DNA of 41,296 bases from Pirellulaceae bacterium. Its GTDB lineage: Bacteria; Planctomycetota; Planctomycetia; Pirellulales; Pirellulaceae. The translations under genes and the position numbers were made by a program. Positions within the stretch are counted from its first letter, which is position 1; every line of letters starts with the position of its first letter. The stretch lies in NCBI GenBank assembly GCA_022448645.1, contig JAKVBZ010000044.1, positions 1 through 41,296 on the forward strand, in the 5' to 3' direction. A model generated the notes under the pieces. The model saw only the letters and a list, made by a program, of their open reading frames with translations. It was not told the DNA's origin and did no database searches. This document shows, piece after piece, positions 25,506 to 34,634 of this stretch.

Positions 25506-25824
25506 TTCGCACACACGACTATAACCGAAATGGCGGTATAGGATGATATCCGGTTCTCCCTCCATCCGGACACTCCTGGACGGGTACCTGCCTGGGTATA
25601 AGGTAGCTGGACTCATTCAACCGATCGCCAGTATGATCGAACAGGTTGTTCGTAATTTCTTGTTTCGTATGGTCGCTCGAGACCGTGTTTTGGAAGACAC
25701 GAGACGCTATTCACATGGCTAATGCGGCGAACGGGTGCGATTTCATCACCTGGTAGTGATTCGCATCGCGGCGAAGCAAGTAGAGTCGGTAGAAGTGATT
25801 CGATGACGATCCCGTAACGGAGAT
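25506..25824 (+). other. 319-base intergenic region before the Wzy-like gene
   Basis: No gene is supported. A few 4-5 bp inverted repeats occur (for example TCCGG/CCGGA around 25549-25570), but none makes a convincing terminator, and no clear promoter boxes are seen. Confidence 0.4.
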
Positions 25825-27216
25825 GTGAATACCAGTATGTCCACTGTAGCTGCTGGCAATAGGTCGAAAGGCTATCGATCTTATTCGGATACGTCCGATA
25901 CGACAGAGCCACTTGTTTTGGTGGGCCTGTACGGCTATTCAACAGTTTTGTTCTGCAGTGCGTTGGATGCCTACAATTTTTTATCGATACCCATTTGCTG
26001 GTTAGCCCAAATCGTTTCGCTTCTATGCGCGCTGTGGGTGTTTCTAAATGCCGGACTCCCGGTGATTCCCGGGTTTAAGTGGGCGTTGGCGCTGTTGGGT
26101 TGGGGAGCCCTAATTACATTGCTGAAAAGTGTTTTGGGGGACTATGAGCAGAGAATGCCTCCTATGGCGACGACTGCATATAGTACCTTCGTTGGACTAC
26201 GATTCGTTCACTTATGCGCATTTGTGGGACAAGTCTATTTGTGCTCTTGGCTATTGGTAAAGGGTAAGATTCAGAGGGTGATCAAACATACGATTGTTGT
26301 CGGTGCAATGGCGGCAGCCTTTGCGTTGTACGTCTATTTGGCACATCGTTTTGGCTTGCCGGAACCTCCACGAACACGCATGGGGACGTCGGGTGGAACG
26401 CAAGTCGTTACGTTTACGTTTGCATTTCATCGCGCTTTAGGTTCGTTTCGTGAGCCTGGGGCGATGGCCAGTTGGATGACGGTTCCATTCTTCCTAAGTT
26501 TTTTTCTGCAACGACGCCTCATGACGACCTGTTCCGTATTGACAGGAACGGCGCTATTGTTGAGCGGAAGCCTCAGCGCTCTTGGTGGCAGTGTTCTGGG
26601 GATGGGGGCGAGCCTGATTCTTGTGAAACCATTCGAAGCTCGTCGTCTCTTAAAATGGGTGCAACTAGCGATTGTTCTGGGAGTGGCGCTGTTCGTGTTT
26701 GGATGCATTGCGATTGCAAATGACGATGGTACAACGAACTTGTTTCAGGTGATGCTTGATCGCATTCGTCCCCTTTATGAGGAGGGTATTGCTGGCACGA
26801 ACCGAGGTTACATTCAGGAATTTTACCAATCGGTCCCGGCCACTTTGACGGGATGTGGGCTAGGCAATGCTAATATCCTGTTGTCTGAGTATTTTCGTCA
26901 GCCTTTAATGGGCAGTTTTCTTAGCTTTTACCGTAACGTCTTGTATTCTACGGGATGGATTGGCCTCTTGCTTCTGTTGGCCTTTCTAGTCACACCGTTG
27001 TTACATTTATGGCGAATTAGGACGAATCCGAAACACCGGTTTGACTTGTTTGTGTTGGGAGCGGCTTACACGGCCTGGTTGTTCATGTTTGCCTTTCGAT
27101 CTGAAGAGCCTCCTATCACATTTGCTATAGCCTATGCGTTTTTGGCTTATGCCGTGTCCCCGGCGAGGTATAGCAAAGTAAGATCAGCAGAAAAGGTGGT
27201 TGACGTACCTCGATAG
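25825..27216 (+). CDS. Wzy-like O-antigen/exopolysaccharide polymerase, multi-spanning membrane protein
   Basis: A 463-residue protein with about eleven hydrophobic helices and a large loop around residues 310-350 (RIRPLYEEGIAGTNRGYIQEFY then GCGLGNANILLSEYF), the arrangement of Wzy/O-antigen ligase family proteins, where that periplasmic loop carries the working site. Low sequence conservation is normal in the family, so this is a topology and context call. The start may be GTG 25825 or ATG 25837 (residue 5); GGAG sits just before the GTG, oddly close. It is upstream of the epimerase on the same strand. A second member of the same broad class lies on the minus strand at 28.4-31.1 kb. Confidence 0.72.
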   Translation: MNTSMSTVAAGNRSKGYRSYSDTSDTTEPLVLVGLYGYSTVLFCSALDAYNFLSIPICWLAQIVSLLCALWVFLNAGLPVIPGFKWALALLGWGALITLLKSVLGDYEQRMPPMATTAYSTFVGLRFVHLCAFVGQVYLCSWLLVKGKIQRVIKHTIVVGAMAAAFALYVYLAHRFGLPEPPRTRMGTSGGTQVVTFTFAFHRALGSFREPGAMASWMTVPFFLSFFLQRRLMTTCSVLTGTALLLSGSLSALGGSVLGMGASLILVKPFEARRLLKWVQLAIVLGVALFVFGCIAIANDDGTTNLFQVMLDRIRPLYEEGIAGTNRGYIQEFYQSVPATLTGCGLGNANILLSEYFRQPLMGSFLSFYRNVLYSTGWIGLLLLLAFLVTPLLHLWRIRTNPKHRFDLFVLGAAYTAWLFMFAFRSEEPPITFAIAYAFLAYAVSPARYSKVRSAEKVVDVPR

Positions 27217-27249
27217 GGTATACCCACATTCGCAGTATACGTGAATGTG
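27216..27249. repeat. Palindrome GGGTATACCC overlapping a 9-bp hairpin
   Basis: A perfect 10-base palindrome at 27216-27225 overlaps, by one base, a hairpin with 9-bp arms (27225-27233 and 27241-27249, one G-T pair) and a 7-base loop. It starts at the stop codon of the Wzy-like gene. No T run follows, so it may be a processing or binding site or a weak transcription stop. Confidence 0.45.
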
Positions 27250-27250
27250 T

Positions 27251-27305
27251 GAAAAGGGTTACGATGATCTACGATCTTGTTTTAGTACCTTTTCTCCTTT
27301 TTTGA
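27251..27305 (+). terminator. Weak candidate terminator after the Wzy-like gene
   Basis: GAAAAGG at 27251-27257 can pair with CCTTTTC at 27290-27296, and TCC plus six T residues follow. The loop is over 30 bases, so folding is uncertain. It may instead be part of the epimerase leader. Confidence 0.25.
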
Positions 27306-27339
27306 TCTGATGGAATCCCGTCATTGAGAGGGTTGTATC

Positions 27340-28365
27340 TTGAGCGCTATATTGGTGACAGGAGCGGCGGGTTTCATTGGATTTCACGTTTCTAAGCGAC
27401 TCCTGCAGGATGGACGCGCGGTCATTGGTGTCGACAGTTTAAGTGACTACTACGACGTTCAGTTGAAGATGGACCGTTTGGAACAGCTGAAAGAATGTTC
27501 GGCCTTTCGTTTTTCCAAAATGGACCTTGCTGATAGAGAAGCATGCGAGAAACTGTTTGGTGCGAACGACATTGTTGAAGTGATCCATTTAGCGGCGCAG
27601 GCAGGTGTTCGCTATTCTCTTGTCAATCCACATGCTTACGTGGACAGCAACCTCGTTAGTTTTGTGAATGTTTTGGAAGGTTGTCGTCACCGGAATGTCT
27701 CACACCTGGTGTACGCATCATCCAGTTCTGTCTATGGTGCAAATAAGAATCTGCCGTACTCAGTTCAAGACAACGTTGACCATCCTGTAAGTTTGTATGC
27801 GGCAACGAAGAAAGCCAATGAATTAATGGCGCACACATACAGTCATCTTTTCGGCTTGCCCACGACCGGTTTGCGATTCTTTACGGTATATGGGCCTTGG
27901 GGCCGACCGGATATGGCCCTTTATCGTTTTACTCGAGCGATCCTCGCGGGTGAAGCCATTGATGTCTACAATCATGGCAGAATGCGCCGAGATTTCACGT
28001 ATGTGGATGACGTCGTCGAAGGCATCGTGCGGACTGTCCAACGTATTCCAAAGGCGCTTCGGGATGGGAGTGTGGATGAGACTGATCCCAGTCGCAGCCA
28101 GGCACCTTATCGCGTCTATAATATCGGAAATCACCAGCCCGTAGAATTGATCGAATTCATTACTATCTTGGAACAGACTCTTGGTCGTAAAGCAAAGAGA
28201 AATATGTTGCCTTTGCAGCCCGGCGACGTGCTGGAGACCTTTGCCAACGTGGACGAACTAATGCAGGATGTGGGATATCGGCCCAGCACCCCGCTGGATG
28301 TGGGTTTACGTCGTTTCGTCGACTGGTATCTAAGTTACCATGGCGTCGATTTGCCGTCGTCTTGA
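27340..28365 (+). CDS. NAD-dependent epimerase, probable UDP-glucuronate 4-epimerase
   Basis: Short-chain dehydrogenase/epimerase of 341 residues. The Rossmann motif TGAAGFIG is at 7-14, the catalytic YxxxK is Y153/K157 in SLYAATKKANELMA, and the preceding YASSSSVYG supplies the Ser. DSLSDYYDVQLKMDRLEQL and the FFTVYGPWGRPDMALYRFTRAI stretch are typical of UDP-glucuronate 4-epimerases, so UDP-glucuronate to UDP-galacturonate is the likely reaction. The start is TTG 27340, with GAGAGGG about seven bases upstream and the family opening MSAILVTGAAGF directly after. It supplies an activated uronate for the local polymer. It is convergent with the ligase gene, separated by 48 bases. Confidence 0.9.
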   Translation: MSAILVTGAAGFIGFHVSKRLLQDGRAVIGVDSLSDYYDVQLKMDRLEQLKECSAFRFSKMDLADREACEKLFGANDIVEVIHLAAQAGVRYSLVNPHAYVDSNLVSFVNVLEGCRHRNVSHLVYASSSSVYGANKNLPYSVQDNVDHPVSLYAATKKANELMAHTYSHLFGLPTTGLRFFTVYGPWGRPDMALYRFTRAILAGEAIDVYNHGRMRRDFTYVDDVVEGIVRTVQRIPKALRDGSVDETDPSRSQAPYRVYNIGNHQPVELIEFITILEQTLGRKAKRNMLPLQPGDVLETFANVDELMQDVGYRPSTPLDVGLRRFVDWYLSYHGVDLPSS

Positions 28366-28413
28366 AACGGGTTGGCGGCGATAGTTTTTGGGGCCTCGAC
28401 TCGAAGTGTTGAC

Positions 28414-31119
28414 CTAGCGCTTGGTTGGTGAGATGCGTTGAGCCGTCTTTTCACTGGGAACGGAGACACGGTGGTGTTTGTGTGCTTTTTTCAATAGATG
28501 TTGGACATCTTGATCTGAAGGTTGGCGACGGAGGCACCACCTAAGGTGTTCTGTTGATTCCGCTAATTGATTGTTGGCGAACAAGCTAAATGCCAGACGA
28601 CGCCGATATTTGTAGTTTGCTGGGTCTTCTTGGACAGCTCGTCGCAAACAGACCAAGGCGTGATCTGTCTGGTTGATTTTTTCGTGTAGGGCATGGGCCA
28701 TTGCCCATGACCAAGCAGCTGTTGGTCCCGTCTCCTGTTGGGCTTGGTTCTTCATGGCTTGTAGATAATAGGGAGCGATTTCGTTGGCTTTTTGAGCCTG
28801 ACCCGTATCATGGTAATGGCGGTAAATGTGCCCCAGTCCCTCCCAGTCTGGCTGAAAGACGGACACCAGAAAAAGTGGTGGGATCTGATCCGCCAGCGAC
28901 TCGACGATGCTTTTCTGATATTCCTTGCTGCGGTGAAATGCAGATTTCCAGTGTTGCAATGCAAGTTCCAAATCACCCTGGAGCGCAGCCTCACGTCCTG
29001 CGGCAAAAAGCACGGCCCCATGATAGGGTCGGACTTGAAGGGCCTGATTGAGCAAGGCGGTGTGATATTCTGGTGATGCATTACGTAAGAACGCCAATTC
29101 CGCAAGGAACAGGTAGGCATCCCCTTGTAACGGACACAGCATGACTGAACGAGTTGCGTGCCACTGGGCAAGTTCCAAGAGTTTTTTATTCTCACCGATC
29201 GCCCGATCGACCCATTCGAGCATCGATCTGTGGTTCGGGAAATCAGATGTGAGAGCCGCATCTCGGATAGGCGCTAGCCCCATGGCATTGTCCGAATCGT
29301 GTTGTTCAATTTCAAACCGGCGTAGATATAGTGCGGCCATTCGTGCATGCGCTCGTGGGTCGTGTGGATCAGCCTCCAATACCTGACGTAGAAGCGATTG
29401 TAGATGAACCGTTTCGGCGAGAGCTCGTTGGTGATCCATAGACGAAGTCATAAAGCTACTGGAAAAGTCTGCTTCGTGATCGCGTGTTTGGGAGTGTGCC
29501 AGATAACGGTCCCAAACGATTGCTGCTTTCGCGGGGCCCCATCGGTTACAGACCATGATCGTTCCGCTGACGGTTGCCGTCAAAAATAAGGCAATCCAAA
29601 CAGTTCGAGGAAGCATCACCAAGTTTTGCGGACGCGTCTCCGAACAGCGTGCAAATGTTGCTAGCCGGCAAGCACAAGCCGCTAGAATCACCGTGTAACT
29701 CATGCAGGTAGGAATGTACCAGGCAAAATCCACCACCGCGTGCAAAGTGGTGATGACCATACCGGCAAGGATGGCACCGGCGCAAGCTCGGATAGGTGCC
29801 GAGACAGATCGATTCAATGACAGCACTAACCAGCGGAATGTAATGAATAATCCGATGAGCACCAGTGTCAATCCAGGAATGCCCGCTTCCATTAGGATTT
29901 GTAAGTAGCCATTTTCCGCATGCGTGAATTCGACTTCAGAAGGTGCGGAAAAGAACGTTGGGTAGACTTGACGGTGTGAACCGATGCCAGTTCCTGTGAT
30001 CAAGTAGTTTCGTGAAGCTGTCATGTCTGCAGACCAGATGTCTTCACGTCCCAGTGCCGCACTTAGATCGTGTACCGAACTGATACGAAGCGATTGTAAC
30101 TGGTGAATGATCGTGGAATGCCCATGCATGGCCAAGGCTACAATGACCATGCTGACGATCGCTCCCAGGACCAAAAGTTCTCGCTTGCCAATCAGAGACT
30201 GAATGCTATAGATGGCAAAGATTACCAAACACGAAACCACTAAAATGAGGATTCCACCGCGCGAGAAGGTGAGGAGTCCAGCCAGGAATACTAATCCAGC
30301 AGATACCACTTGGATCAAAGGCAGGGCATTTCGGACGGTAGACAGTTTACGTTGCGATGGTCCGGTACTTCGAGGTGGATGGGTACGCGTGTCCTGTGTT
30401 GTCCGAGTCGTTGACCATAGCCACCATAGCAACGGACCGATTCCAAGTGCAATAAAGTGTGCGAAATGATTTTCGTTCGCAAAGCTTCCCTTGACAGCAT
30501 CTGATGTGTGCCGGAAAGGATGGGCGTAGGTCCACAGGAATTTACCATTTCCACAGAGGTATTGTGCCAGGCCAAGAATTGCCATTCCAATCACAGCTAT
30601 ACTGATCCACCGTAAGATGCGTTCTACGTCGCCAATCCGATGAGTGTATTGAATAACGATTAGAAACAAAGAAGCAATTGCCAGGTACATCACCAAGCCA
30701 CCGCGAGTAGCTTGTGGATCGAGCGACAAATTTGTCCAGTTACCAAGATGCAATGGGGCGTCCGAGTTGAACCACAGAGGGAGAAATCGCTCTAGAGCCG
30801 GTGATAGGCGACCGAGCCACTCGGGAGACAATCCGACGAGTTGTAGCACAACAAGACTGCCCCCGAGAATCAGCAGTGGTTCGATTCCTGAACGTCTCCA
30901 TGGCGACTGGGACGTACAGCACTGGCCAATGACCCAACAAAGTGCGGTTGCCACGACCAGTGCCACGAACACCAGTTTGCCTAGCGGATGCCGTCCTCCC
31001 ATGAATAAGGGAGCGATGAAAATAATGATGGCCAAGCCCCAATGCATCCCATGGAGTGCTTGGTTCCGCACTGATTCTGGAAATGGAACGGTGGCAGATT
31101 CCGCCTGAGGTTGCTTCAT
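28414..31119 (-). CDS. O-antigen ligase/polymerase-type membrane protein fused to TPR repeats
   Basis: A 901-residue protein. Residues about 25-520 have eleven or so transmembrane helices and the Wzy_C/O-antigen-ligase hallmark: the GTGIGSHRQVYPTF loop then THAENGYLQILMEAGIPG with H400, the usual catalytic-site area. Residues about 570-890 are soluble and helical, with TPR-like units (for example around HDPRAHARMAALYLRRFEIE, LELALQHWKSAFHRS, and NYKYRRRLAFSLFANNQLAE). Family members join polysaccharide to lipid carriers or polymerise repeat units; the TPR part may recruit partners. GGGAG lies five bases before ATG 31119. It is last in the minus-strand export operon, 60 bases after the tyrosine kinase gene. 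Confidence 0.88.
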   Translation of the reverse strand: MKQPQAESATVPFPESVRNQALHGMHWGLAIIIFIAPLFMGGRHPLGKLVFVALVVATALCWVIGQCCTSQSPWRRSGIEPLLILGGSLVVLQLVGLSPEWLGRLSPALERFLPLWFNSDAPLHLGNWTNLSLDPQATRGGLVMYLAIASLFLIVIQYTHRIGDVERILRWISIAVIGMAILGLAQYLCGNGKFLWTYAHPFRHTSDAVKGSFANENHFAHFIALGIGPLLWWLWSTTRTTQDTRTHPPRSTGPSQRKLSTVRNALPLIQVVSAGLVFLAGLLTFSRGGILILVVSCLVIFAIYSIQSLIGKRELLVLGAIVSMVIVALAMHGHSTIIHQLQSLRISSVHDLSAALGREDIWSADMTASRNYLITGTGIGSHRQVYPTFFSAPSEVEFTHAENGYLQILMEAGIPGLTLVLIGLFITFRWLVLSLNRSVSAPIRACAGAILAGMVITTLHAVVDFAWYIPTCMSYTVILAACACRLATFARCSETRPQNLVMLPRTVWIALFLTATVSGTIMVCNRWGPAKAAIVWDRYLAHSQTRDHEADFSSSFMTSSMDHQRALAETVHLQSLLRQVLEADPHDPRAHARMAALYLRRFEIEQHDSDNAMGLAPIRDAALTSDFPNHRSMLEWVDRAIGENKKLLELAQWHATRSVMLCPLQGDAYLFLAELAFLRNASPEYHTALLNQALQVRPYHGAVLFAAGREAALQGDLELALQHWKSAFHRSKEYQKSIVESLADQIPPLFLVSVFQPDWEGLGHIYRHYHDTGQAQKANEIAPYYLQAMKNQAQQETGPTAAWSWAMAHALHEKINQTDHALVCLRRAVQEDPANYKYRRRLAFSLFANNQLAESTEHLRWCLRRQPSDQDVQHLLKKAHKHHRVSVPSEKTAQRISPTKR

Positions 31120-31179
31120 GGTTCGCTCCCGCAGCGAATCGGGTCGCCTGGCTGACGTCCAATGGGTTGGTGATTGCTT

Positions 31180-33501
31180 TTAGGCCGCGCGGCGTGGTGT
31201 TACTCGTGATGCCGTAGGGGACTTAGAGTTGTGGTTGTCGAGAGAAGGGTCACCTTCTGTATTAACATCACCATCGTCAGCCGATGCTACATCGGTCCCA
31301 TAGTCGTACCCATAGTCGTAGGCATAATCGTAACCGTAGAATCCAAAGTTGTTTGGTCCAACCCGATTGGCGACGACGCCGATCAATTTGACACCTAAGT
31401 CAACTAAATTTTCGCCTGCCCGAATCACATGATGGCGGTGATTTTTGGCTGGTTGTACGACGAGTATGGCTCCATGGGTCAATCGACCAATGATCACAGC
31501 GTCACTGGCTGCCATGACGGGGGGACAATCGACGAGCACCTGGTCGTAATTCGCTTCGGCCCAACCGATCAATTCGGACAATCGCATGTCGCTGAGTAGC
31601 TCGGCAGGATCGGATGGCCGGTGACCACACGGTAAAAAGTCGAGTTCTGAGATATGTGTGGATTGGATCCATTCGCGAGCCAAACTAGGGACGGCTTTTT
31701 CGTCACGAAGCAGGTTTGAGAGTCCAGTGGCGCCACGCCGTTCAAAAAGCCTCGTCAATCCGGGACGTCTCATGTCGGCATCGATCAGAAGAGTTCTCTT
31801 ACCTGATTGAGCCATTGCGGCACCCAGATTTGCGAGTACGGTTGTTTTGCCGTCCCCGGGAGCAGAGCTTGTAACCACGAGACAATGTGTGTCATCTTCC
31901 GCAAACGTAATCGCTGTGCGCAGTGTCCGAAACGCCTCGCTTTCGATGGAGTCAGGTGCCACATCGACTTGCAGACCACCAGTTTCAACTTCGAAGTCAC
32001 GGACCAAAGCCAGCAAAGGAGCGTCCAATTGATCCTTGATCTCTTCCGGCGAGCGGAAACGATCGTCGAGAAGATCAACGATGTAGATCGCGCCACATCC
32101 GCCGCCTAATCCAATTAAGGCACATGCTATGACCACGAAAAGTGGTTTGGGGGACACGGGGATACTCGAGGATGAGGGTTCACTGACAACGCTCACACGT
32201 ACATCGGCTCTTTGCTGGCTGATGTCAATGTCTGCTATGCGATCGAGAAGAGTTTCTTGTTGCTTGCCCAGTCGCTCTACATCACGTGCCGCCAAAGAAA
32301 GTGACGCCATATCGTCGTTGAGCTTCAACGCGGCCACTTGGACGGTATCGTATTCTGTCCGTAATCGTTTCTCATGGTCCCACGTGCGCGTCAGTTTTTC
32401 TTCTAGCATCGAAATTAGGATGGGGCCCAGTTGTTGAGTCCGGGTGGCGTTGAGACGACTGGCGAGCGTGCTATGAAATTGATTGTAATGAGACTCTGCA
32501 AGATGGATTTCGTGTTGAAGTCGTTCGACACGGGGATGCGTGGGGCCGAGGAAATCGAGCAACGAATCCAATTCAGCACGGTTTTGAATGAGTTGTTGCT
32601 CCAGACGGTGAAGGTTTTCAGTAAATTGCGGATTGAGACCGAGTGTGTCGGAAACGAGTCGGTTTCCAACCAGAGGCTCCAGCTGAACAAGGTGTTGTCG
32701 TAAGTCCTTACCGTTTCGAACAGCCTCCCGCACCGACGACAAGGACGCTTGTAGCTCGAGCCGCTCTTTCCACACTTCGGTTACGGTTTCGTTAAGTTCT
32801 AAAACGCGTTGTACCTCAGGATGCACTATCTGTGATCCTTCGGTAATACCAAAATCGCGCACTCGTTTTCGTAAGTTAAGTAAGTGCTGTTGCCTCTCCG
32901 CTAATGTTTTTTCAACACGTTGACTCTCTTCGTGCAAAATAGAGACCATTTCGCTGGAGTCATTACGGTGATTCTCTTCGACGAACTCAAGATACGATTC
33001 TACAATGGCGAAGATGATGGTTTCTGCCGTTTTGGGATCGGGGGCGCGGTAGGTGAGTGTGATGATATTTGTGCGGCGAAGTGCTTGAGCTGTTAAATTG
33101 CGTCGTAACGTTGCCAGGCGTTGACGTGGCGACAGGGATCTGAAGTCGACACCAGTGAGAGGAATTCCTTGCAACCGCTTGACGGCTCCACGTAGGATAA
33201 TGTCGCTAGAAAAGAGCTGTTCATAAGTGGGAATAAAACCCTGACGACCGGCGTCTGCGGACGCGGGCATATTCCAAAAGTCCGGGCTGGCCTGTGTGAT
33301 GAGCAAAGATGCCGTTGCCTGGTAAATCCGTGTCGCGGTGGTGTAGTAAATTGCGCCCAGCAACGTGGTGACGACCAAAGCGACATTTAGGTATACCAGT
33401 CGGTGCCGCAACATTCGAAAGAATCGCATGCCCGAACGGACCAATTCTGCCATCGACTGGCGATCGTCGTAGGAACTTGGCTCATTGTTCAGACTAGACA
33501 T
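31180..33501 (-). CDS. Wzc-type chain-length regulator and bacterial tyrosine kinase
   Basis: Inner-membrane polysaccharide co-polymerase fused to a BY-kinase. Domain order: Wzz-like N-terminal part with transmembrane segments at about 39-57 and 453-475, long periplasmic coiled coil between them (about 180-430), then the cytosolic kinase. Kinase motifs: Walker A SSAPGDGKTT (545-554, K552), Walker A' LLIDADMRRP (571-580), Walker B VLVDCP (655-660). A C-terminal tyrosine cluster has seven Tyr at alternate positions 722-734, the usual autophosphorylation substrate. It should control polymer length and export with the Wza-type protein encoded just upstream (34-base gap) and be reset by the PHP phosphatase of the same locus. 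Its length of 773 fits the family. Confidence 0.95.
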   Translation of the reverse strand: MSSLNNEPSSYDDRQSMAELVRSGMRFFRMLRHRLVYLNVALVVTTLLGAIYYTTATRIYQATASLLITQASPDFWNMPASADAGRQGFIPTYEQLFSSDIILRGAVKRLQGIPLTGVDFRSLSPRQRLATLRRNLTAQALRRTNIITLTYRAPDPKTAETIIFAIVESYLEFVEENHRNDSSEMVSILHEESQRVEKTLAERQQHLLNLRKRVRDFGITEGSQIVHPEVQRVLELNETVTEVWKERLELQASLSSVREAVRNGKDLRQHLVQLEPLVGNRLVSDTLGLNPQFTENLHRLEQQLIQNRAELDSLLDFLGPTHPRVERLQHEIHLAESHYNQFHSTLASRLNATRTQQLGPILISMLEEKLTRTWDHEKRLRTEYDTVQVAALKLNDDMASLSLAARDVERLGKQQETLLDRIADIDISQQRADVRVSVVSEPSSSSIPVSPKPLFVVIACALIGLGGGCGAIYIVDLLDDRFRSPEEIKDQLDAPLLALVRDFEVETGGLQVDVAPDSIESEAFRTLRTAITFAEDDTHCLVVTSSAPGDGKTTVLANLGAAMAQSGKRTLLIDADMRRPGLTRLFERRGATGLSNLLRDEKAVPSLAREWIQSTHISELDFLPCGHRPSDPAELLSDMRLSELIGWAEANYDQVLVDCPPVMAASDAVIIGRLTHGAILVVQPAKNHRHHVIRAGENLVDLGVKLIGVVANRVGPNNFGFYGYDYAYDYGYDYGTDVASADDGDVNTEGDPSLDNHNSKSPTASRVTPRRAA
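31300..31338 (-). other. Tyrosine cluster of the BY-kinase
   Basis: Codons 722-734 encode Tyr at every second position (YGYDYAYDYGYDY), seven in all, interleaved with Asp, Gly and Ala. Such clusters are the trans-autophosphorylation sites of Wzc-like kinases; phosphorylation in this organism is inferred. Confidence 0.85.
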
Positions 33502-33535
33502 GACGAAGTATTAATCTTGGTTTGTGAGGTGCGGC

Positions 33536-34633
33536 TTAGAATCCCGGAATCCCACTTGTGAATCCGAACCTGATGAAACTTCTAAGTGTTTCTAGGGTGA
33601 ACGTAGTCGGAGTTTCTTCCACGCTAACCACGTCACCGGCGGTCAGTCTAATGTTGTCGCGGCTGTTTTGTTTTGCGCTGCGGACGGACGCGGCGATTGT
33701 AATCAACTGATTGCTGTCCTGAGTGCGGCGGATGATGCGGACCTTGTCAGCCAATTGCAGCCTCCTGCCGCCGGCGAGTGCAATGGCGTCCAAGAGTCGG
33801 TATTCTTCTCCGGGTTGCAAATCGTACACGTCCGGCTTTTTTACCAGGCCGATCACCTGAATCGTTTGTCGGGATTGGGGACGGACTTTGACAACCGTTC
33901 CGTCTAGTATGCTAACGTCAACGTCGGGTGATGGGGCGGCCAGGTCGATTTGGTGTACCATGCCAGGCGAGTTGGTCGTTGTAGACGGATGAAGGTCCTG
34001 GGATGAATCAGTGAAGGTTGCGGGCTGAATAGATCCTTCATTGCTGTTGTCGGTGACGGTATTGCTAACCGGATGCCAGATTTCAACGATCGTTCCAGCA
34101 TCTTCGTGAAGACCCTCGGCGGCCACGATGGCTGCCAAAACGTTGCTGTTCACGTCTGGGATGTTGTATTGTCCCGGTTTGTTGACGGCGCCAATGACAG
34201 TGACCACATTCGATTGTCTATCTTCCAGGACTACTGCGATGGTCGGATGTACGTATTTTCCCCTTTCGATGCTAGTGTGTTGGATGAATTGTTCCGCTTG
34301 CGGAAGCGTCATCCCAACGACACGGACAGGGCCCACAACGGGAATGTTGACGGTCCCATTTTCAGCTACGCGCAAAGGCCAACTGGTGGGTTCTTTTTCT
34401 TCCAAGCCTGTTGTAATGGTGACTCCAATCAGATCCCCAGGTACGATCAAATCCGTTCGTTGGGGAGGTCCGGTAAGCTGACTGATGTCAATCGCACCGC
34501 GATCTGCGGTCGGAATGGCGGCGTACCTGATGGGTAAGCTGCGTGTGGTGTACATCGTTTGATGACAACCACTCAGACAACTGAGCAGTACGGTGCAAAG
34601 CATAACCGTTTGACGAGATGGTTTAGGCGCCAT
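33536..34633 (-). CDS. Wza-type polysaccharide export outer-membrane lipoprotein
   Basis: Outer-membrane export channel component of 365 residues. The start is placed at ATG 34633 rather than the frame's earlier start at 34765: the ATG gives a lipoprotein signal (VMLCTVLLSCLSGC, lipid Cys C23), and it sits one base after the stop of the upstream gene. Then come the Poly_export domain (LIVPGDLIGVTITTG, near residues 60-75) and two SLBB beta-grasp units starting at VTVIGAVNKPGQYNIPD and IQVIGLVKKPDVYDLQPGEEYRLLDAIALAGG. A long Ser/Thr/Asn-rich linker separates the SLBB units. No separate C-terminal transmembrane helix like that of E. coli Wza is obvious. It should pair with the Wzc-type kinase next downstream. 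Confidence 0.93.
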   Translation of the reverse strand: MAPKPSRQTVMLCTVLLSCLSGCHQTMYTTRSLPIRYAAIPTADRGAIDISQLTGPPQRTDLIVPGDLIGVTITTGLEEKEPTSWPLRVAENGTVNIPVVGPVRVVGMTLPQAEQFIQHTSIERGKYVHPTIAVVLEDRQSNVVTVIGAVNKPGQYNIPDVNSNVLAAIVAAEGLHEDAGTIVEIWHPVSNTVTDNSNEGSIQPATFTDSSQDLHPSTTTNSPGMVHQIDLAAPSPDVDVSILDGTVVKVRPQSRQTIQVIGLVKKPDVYDLQPGEEYRLLDAIALAGGRRLQLADKVRIIRRTQDSNQLITIAASVRSAKQNSRDNIRLTAGDVVSVEETPTTFTLETLRSFIRFGFTSGIPGF

Positions 34634-34634
34634 A

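Noticed and set aside
25613..25942. 109-codon minus-strand ORF before the Wzy-like gene
   Set aside because: It overlaps the start of the membrane protein and shows no family feature.
28366..28413. Search for a shared terminator between the convergent epimerase and ligase genes
   Set aside because: No inverted repeat with a T tract was found in the 48-base gap.
34073..34537. 154-codon plus-strand ORF opposite the Wza-type gene
   Set aside because: Antisense to the SLBB-containing export gene; composition is shadow-like.
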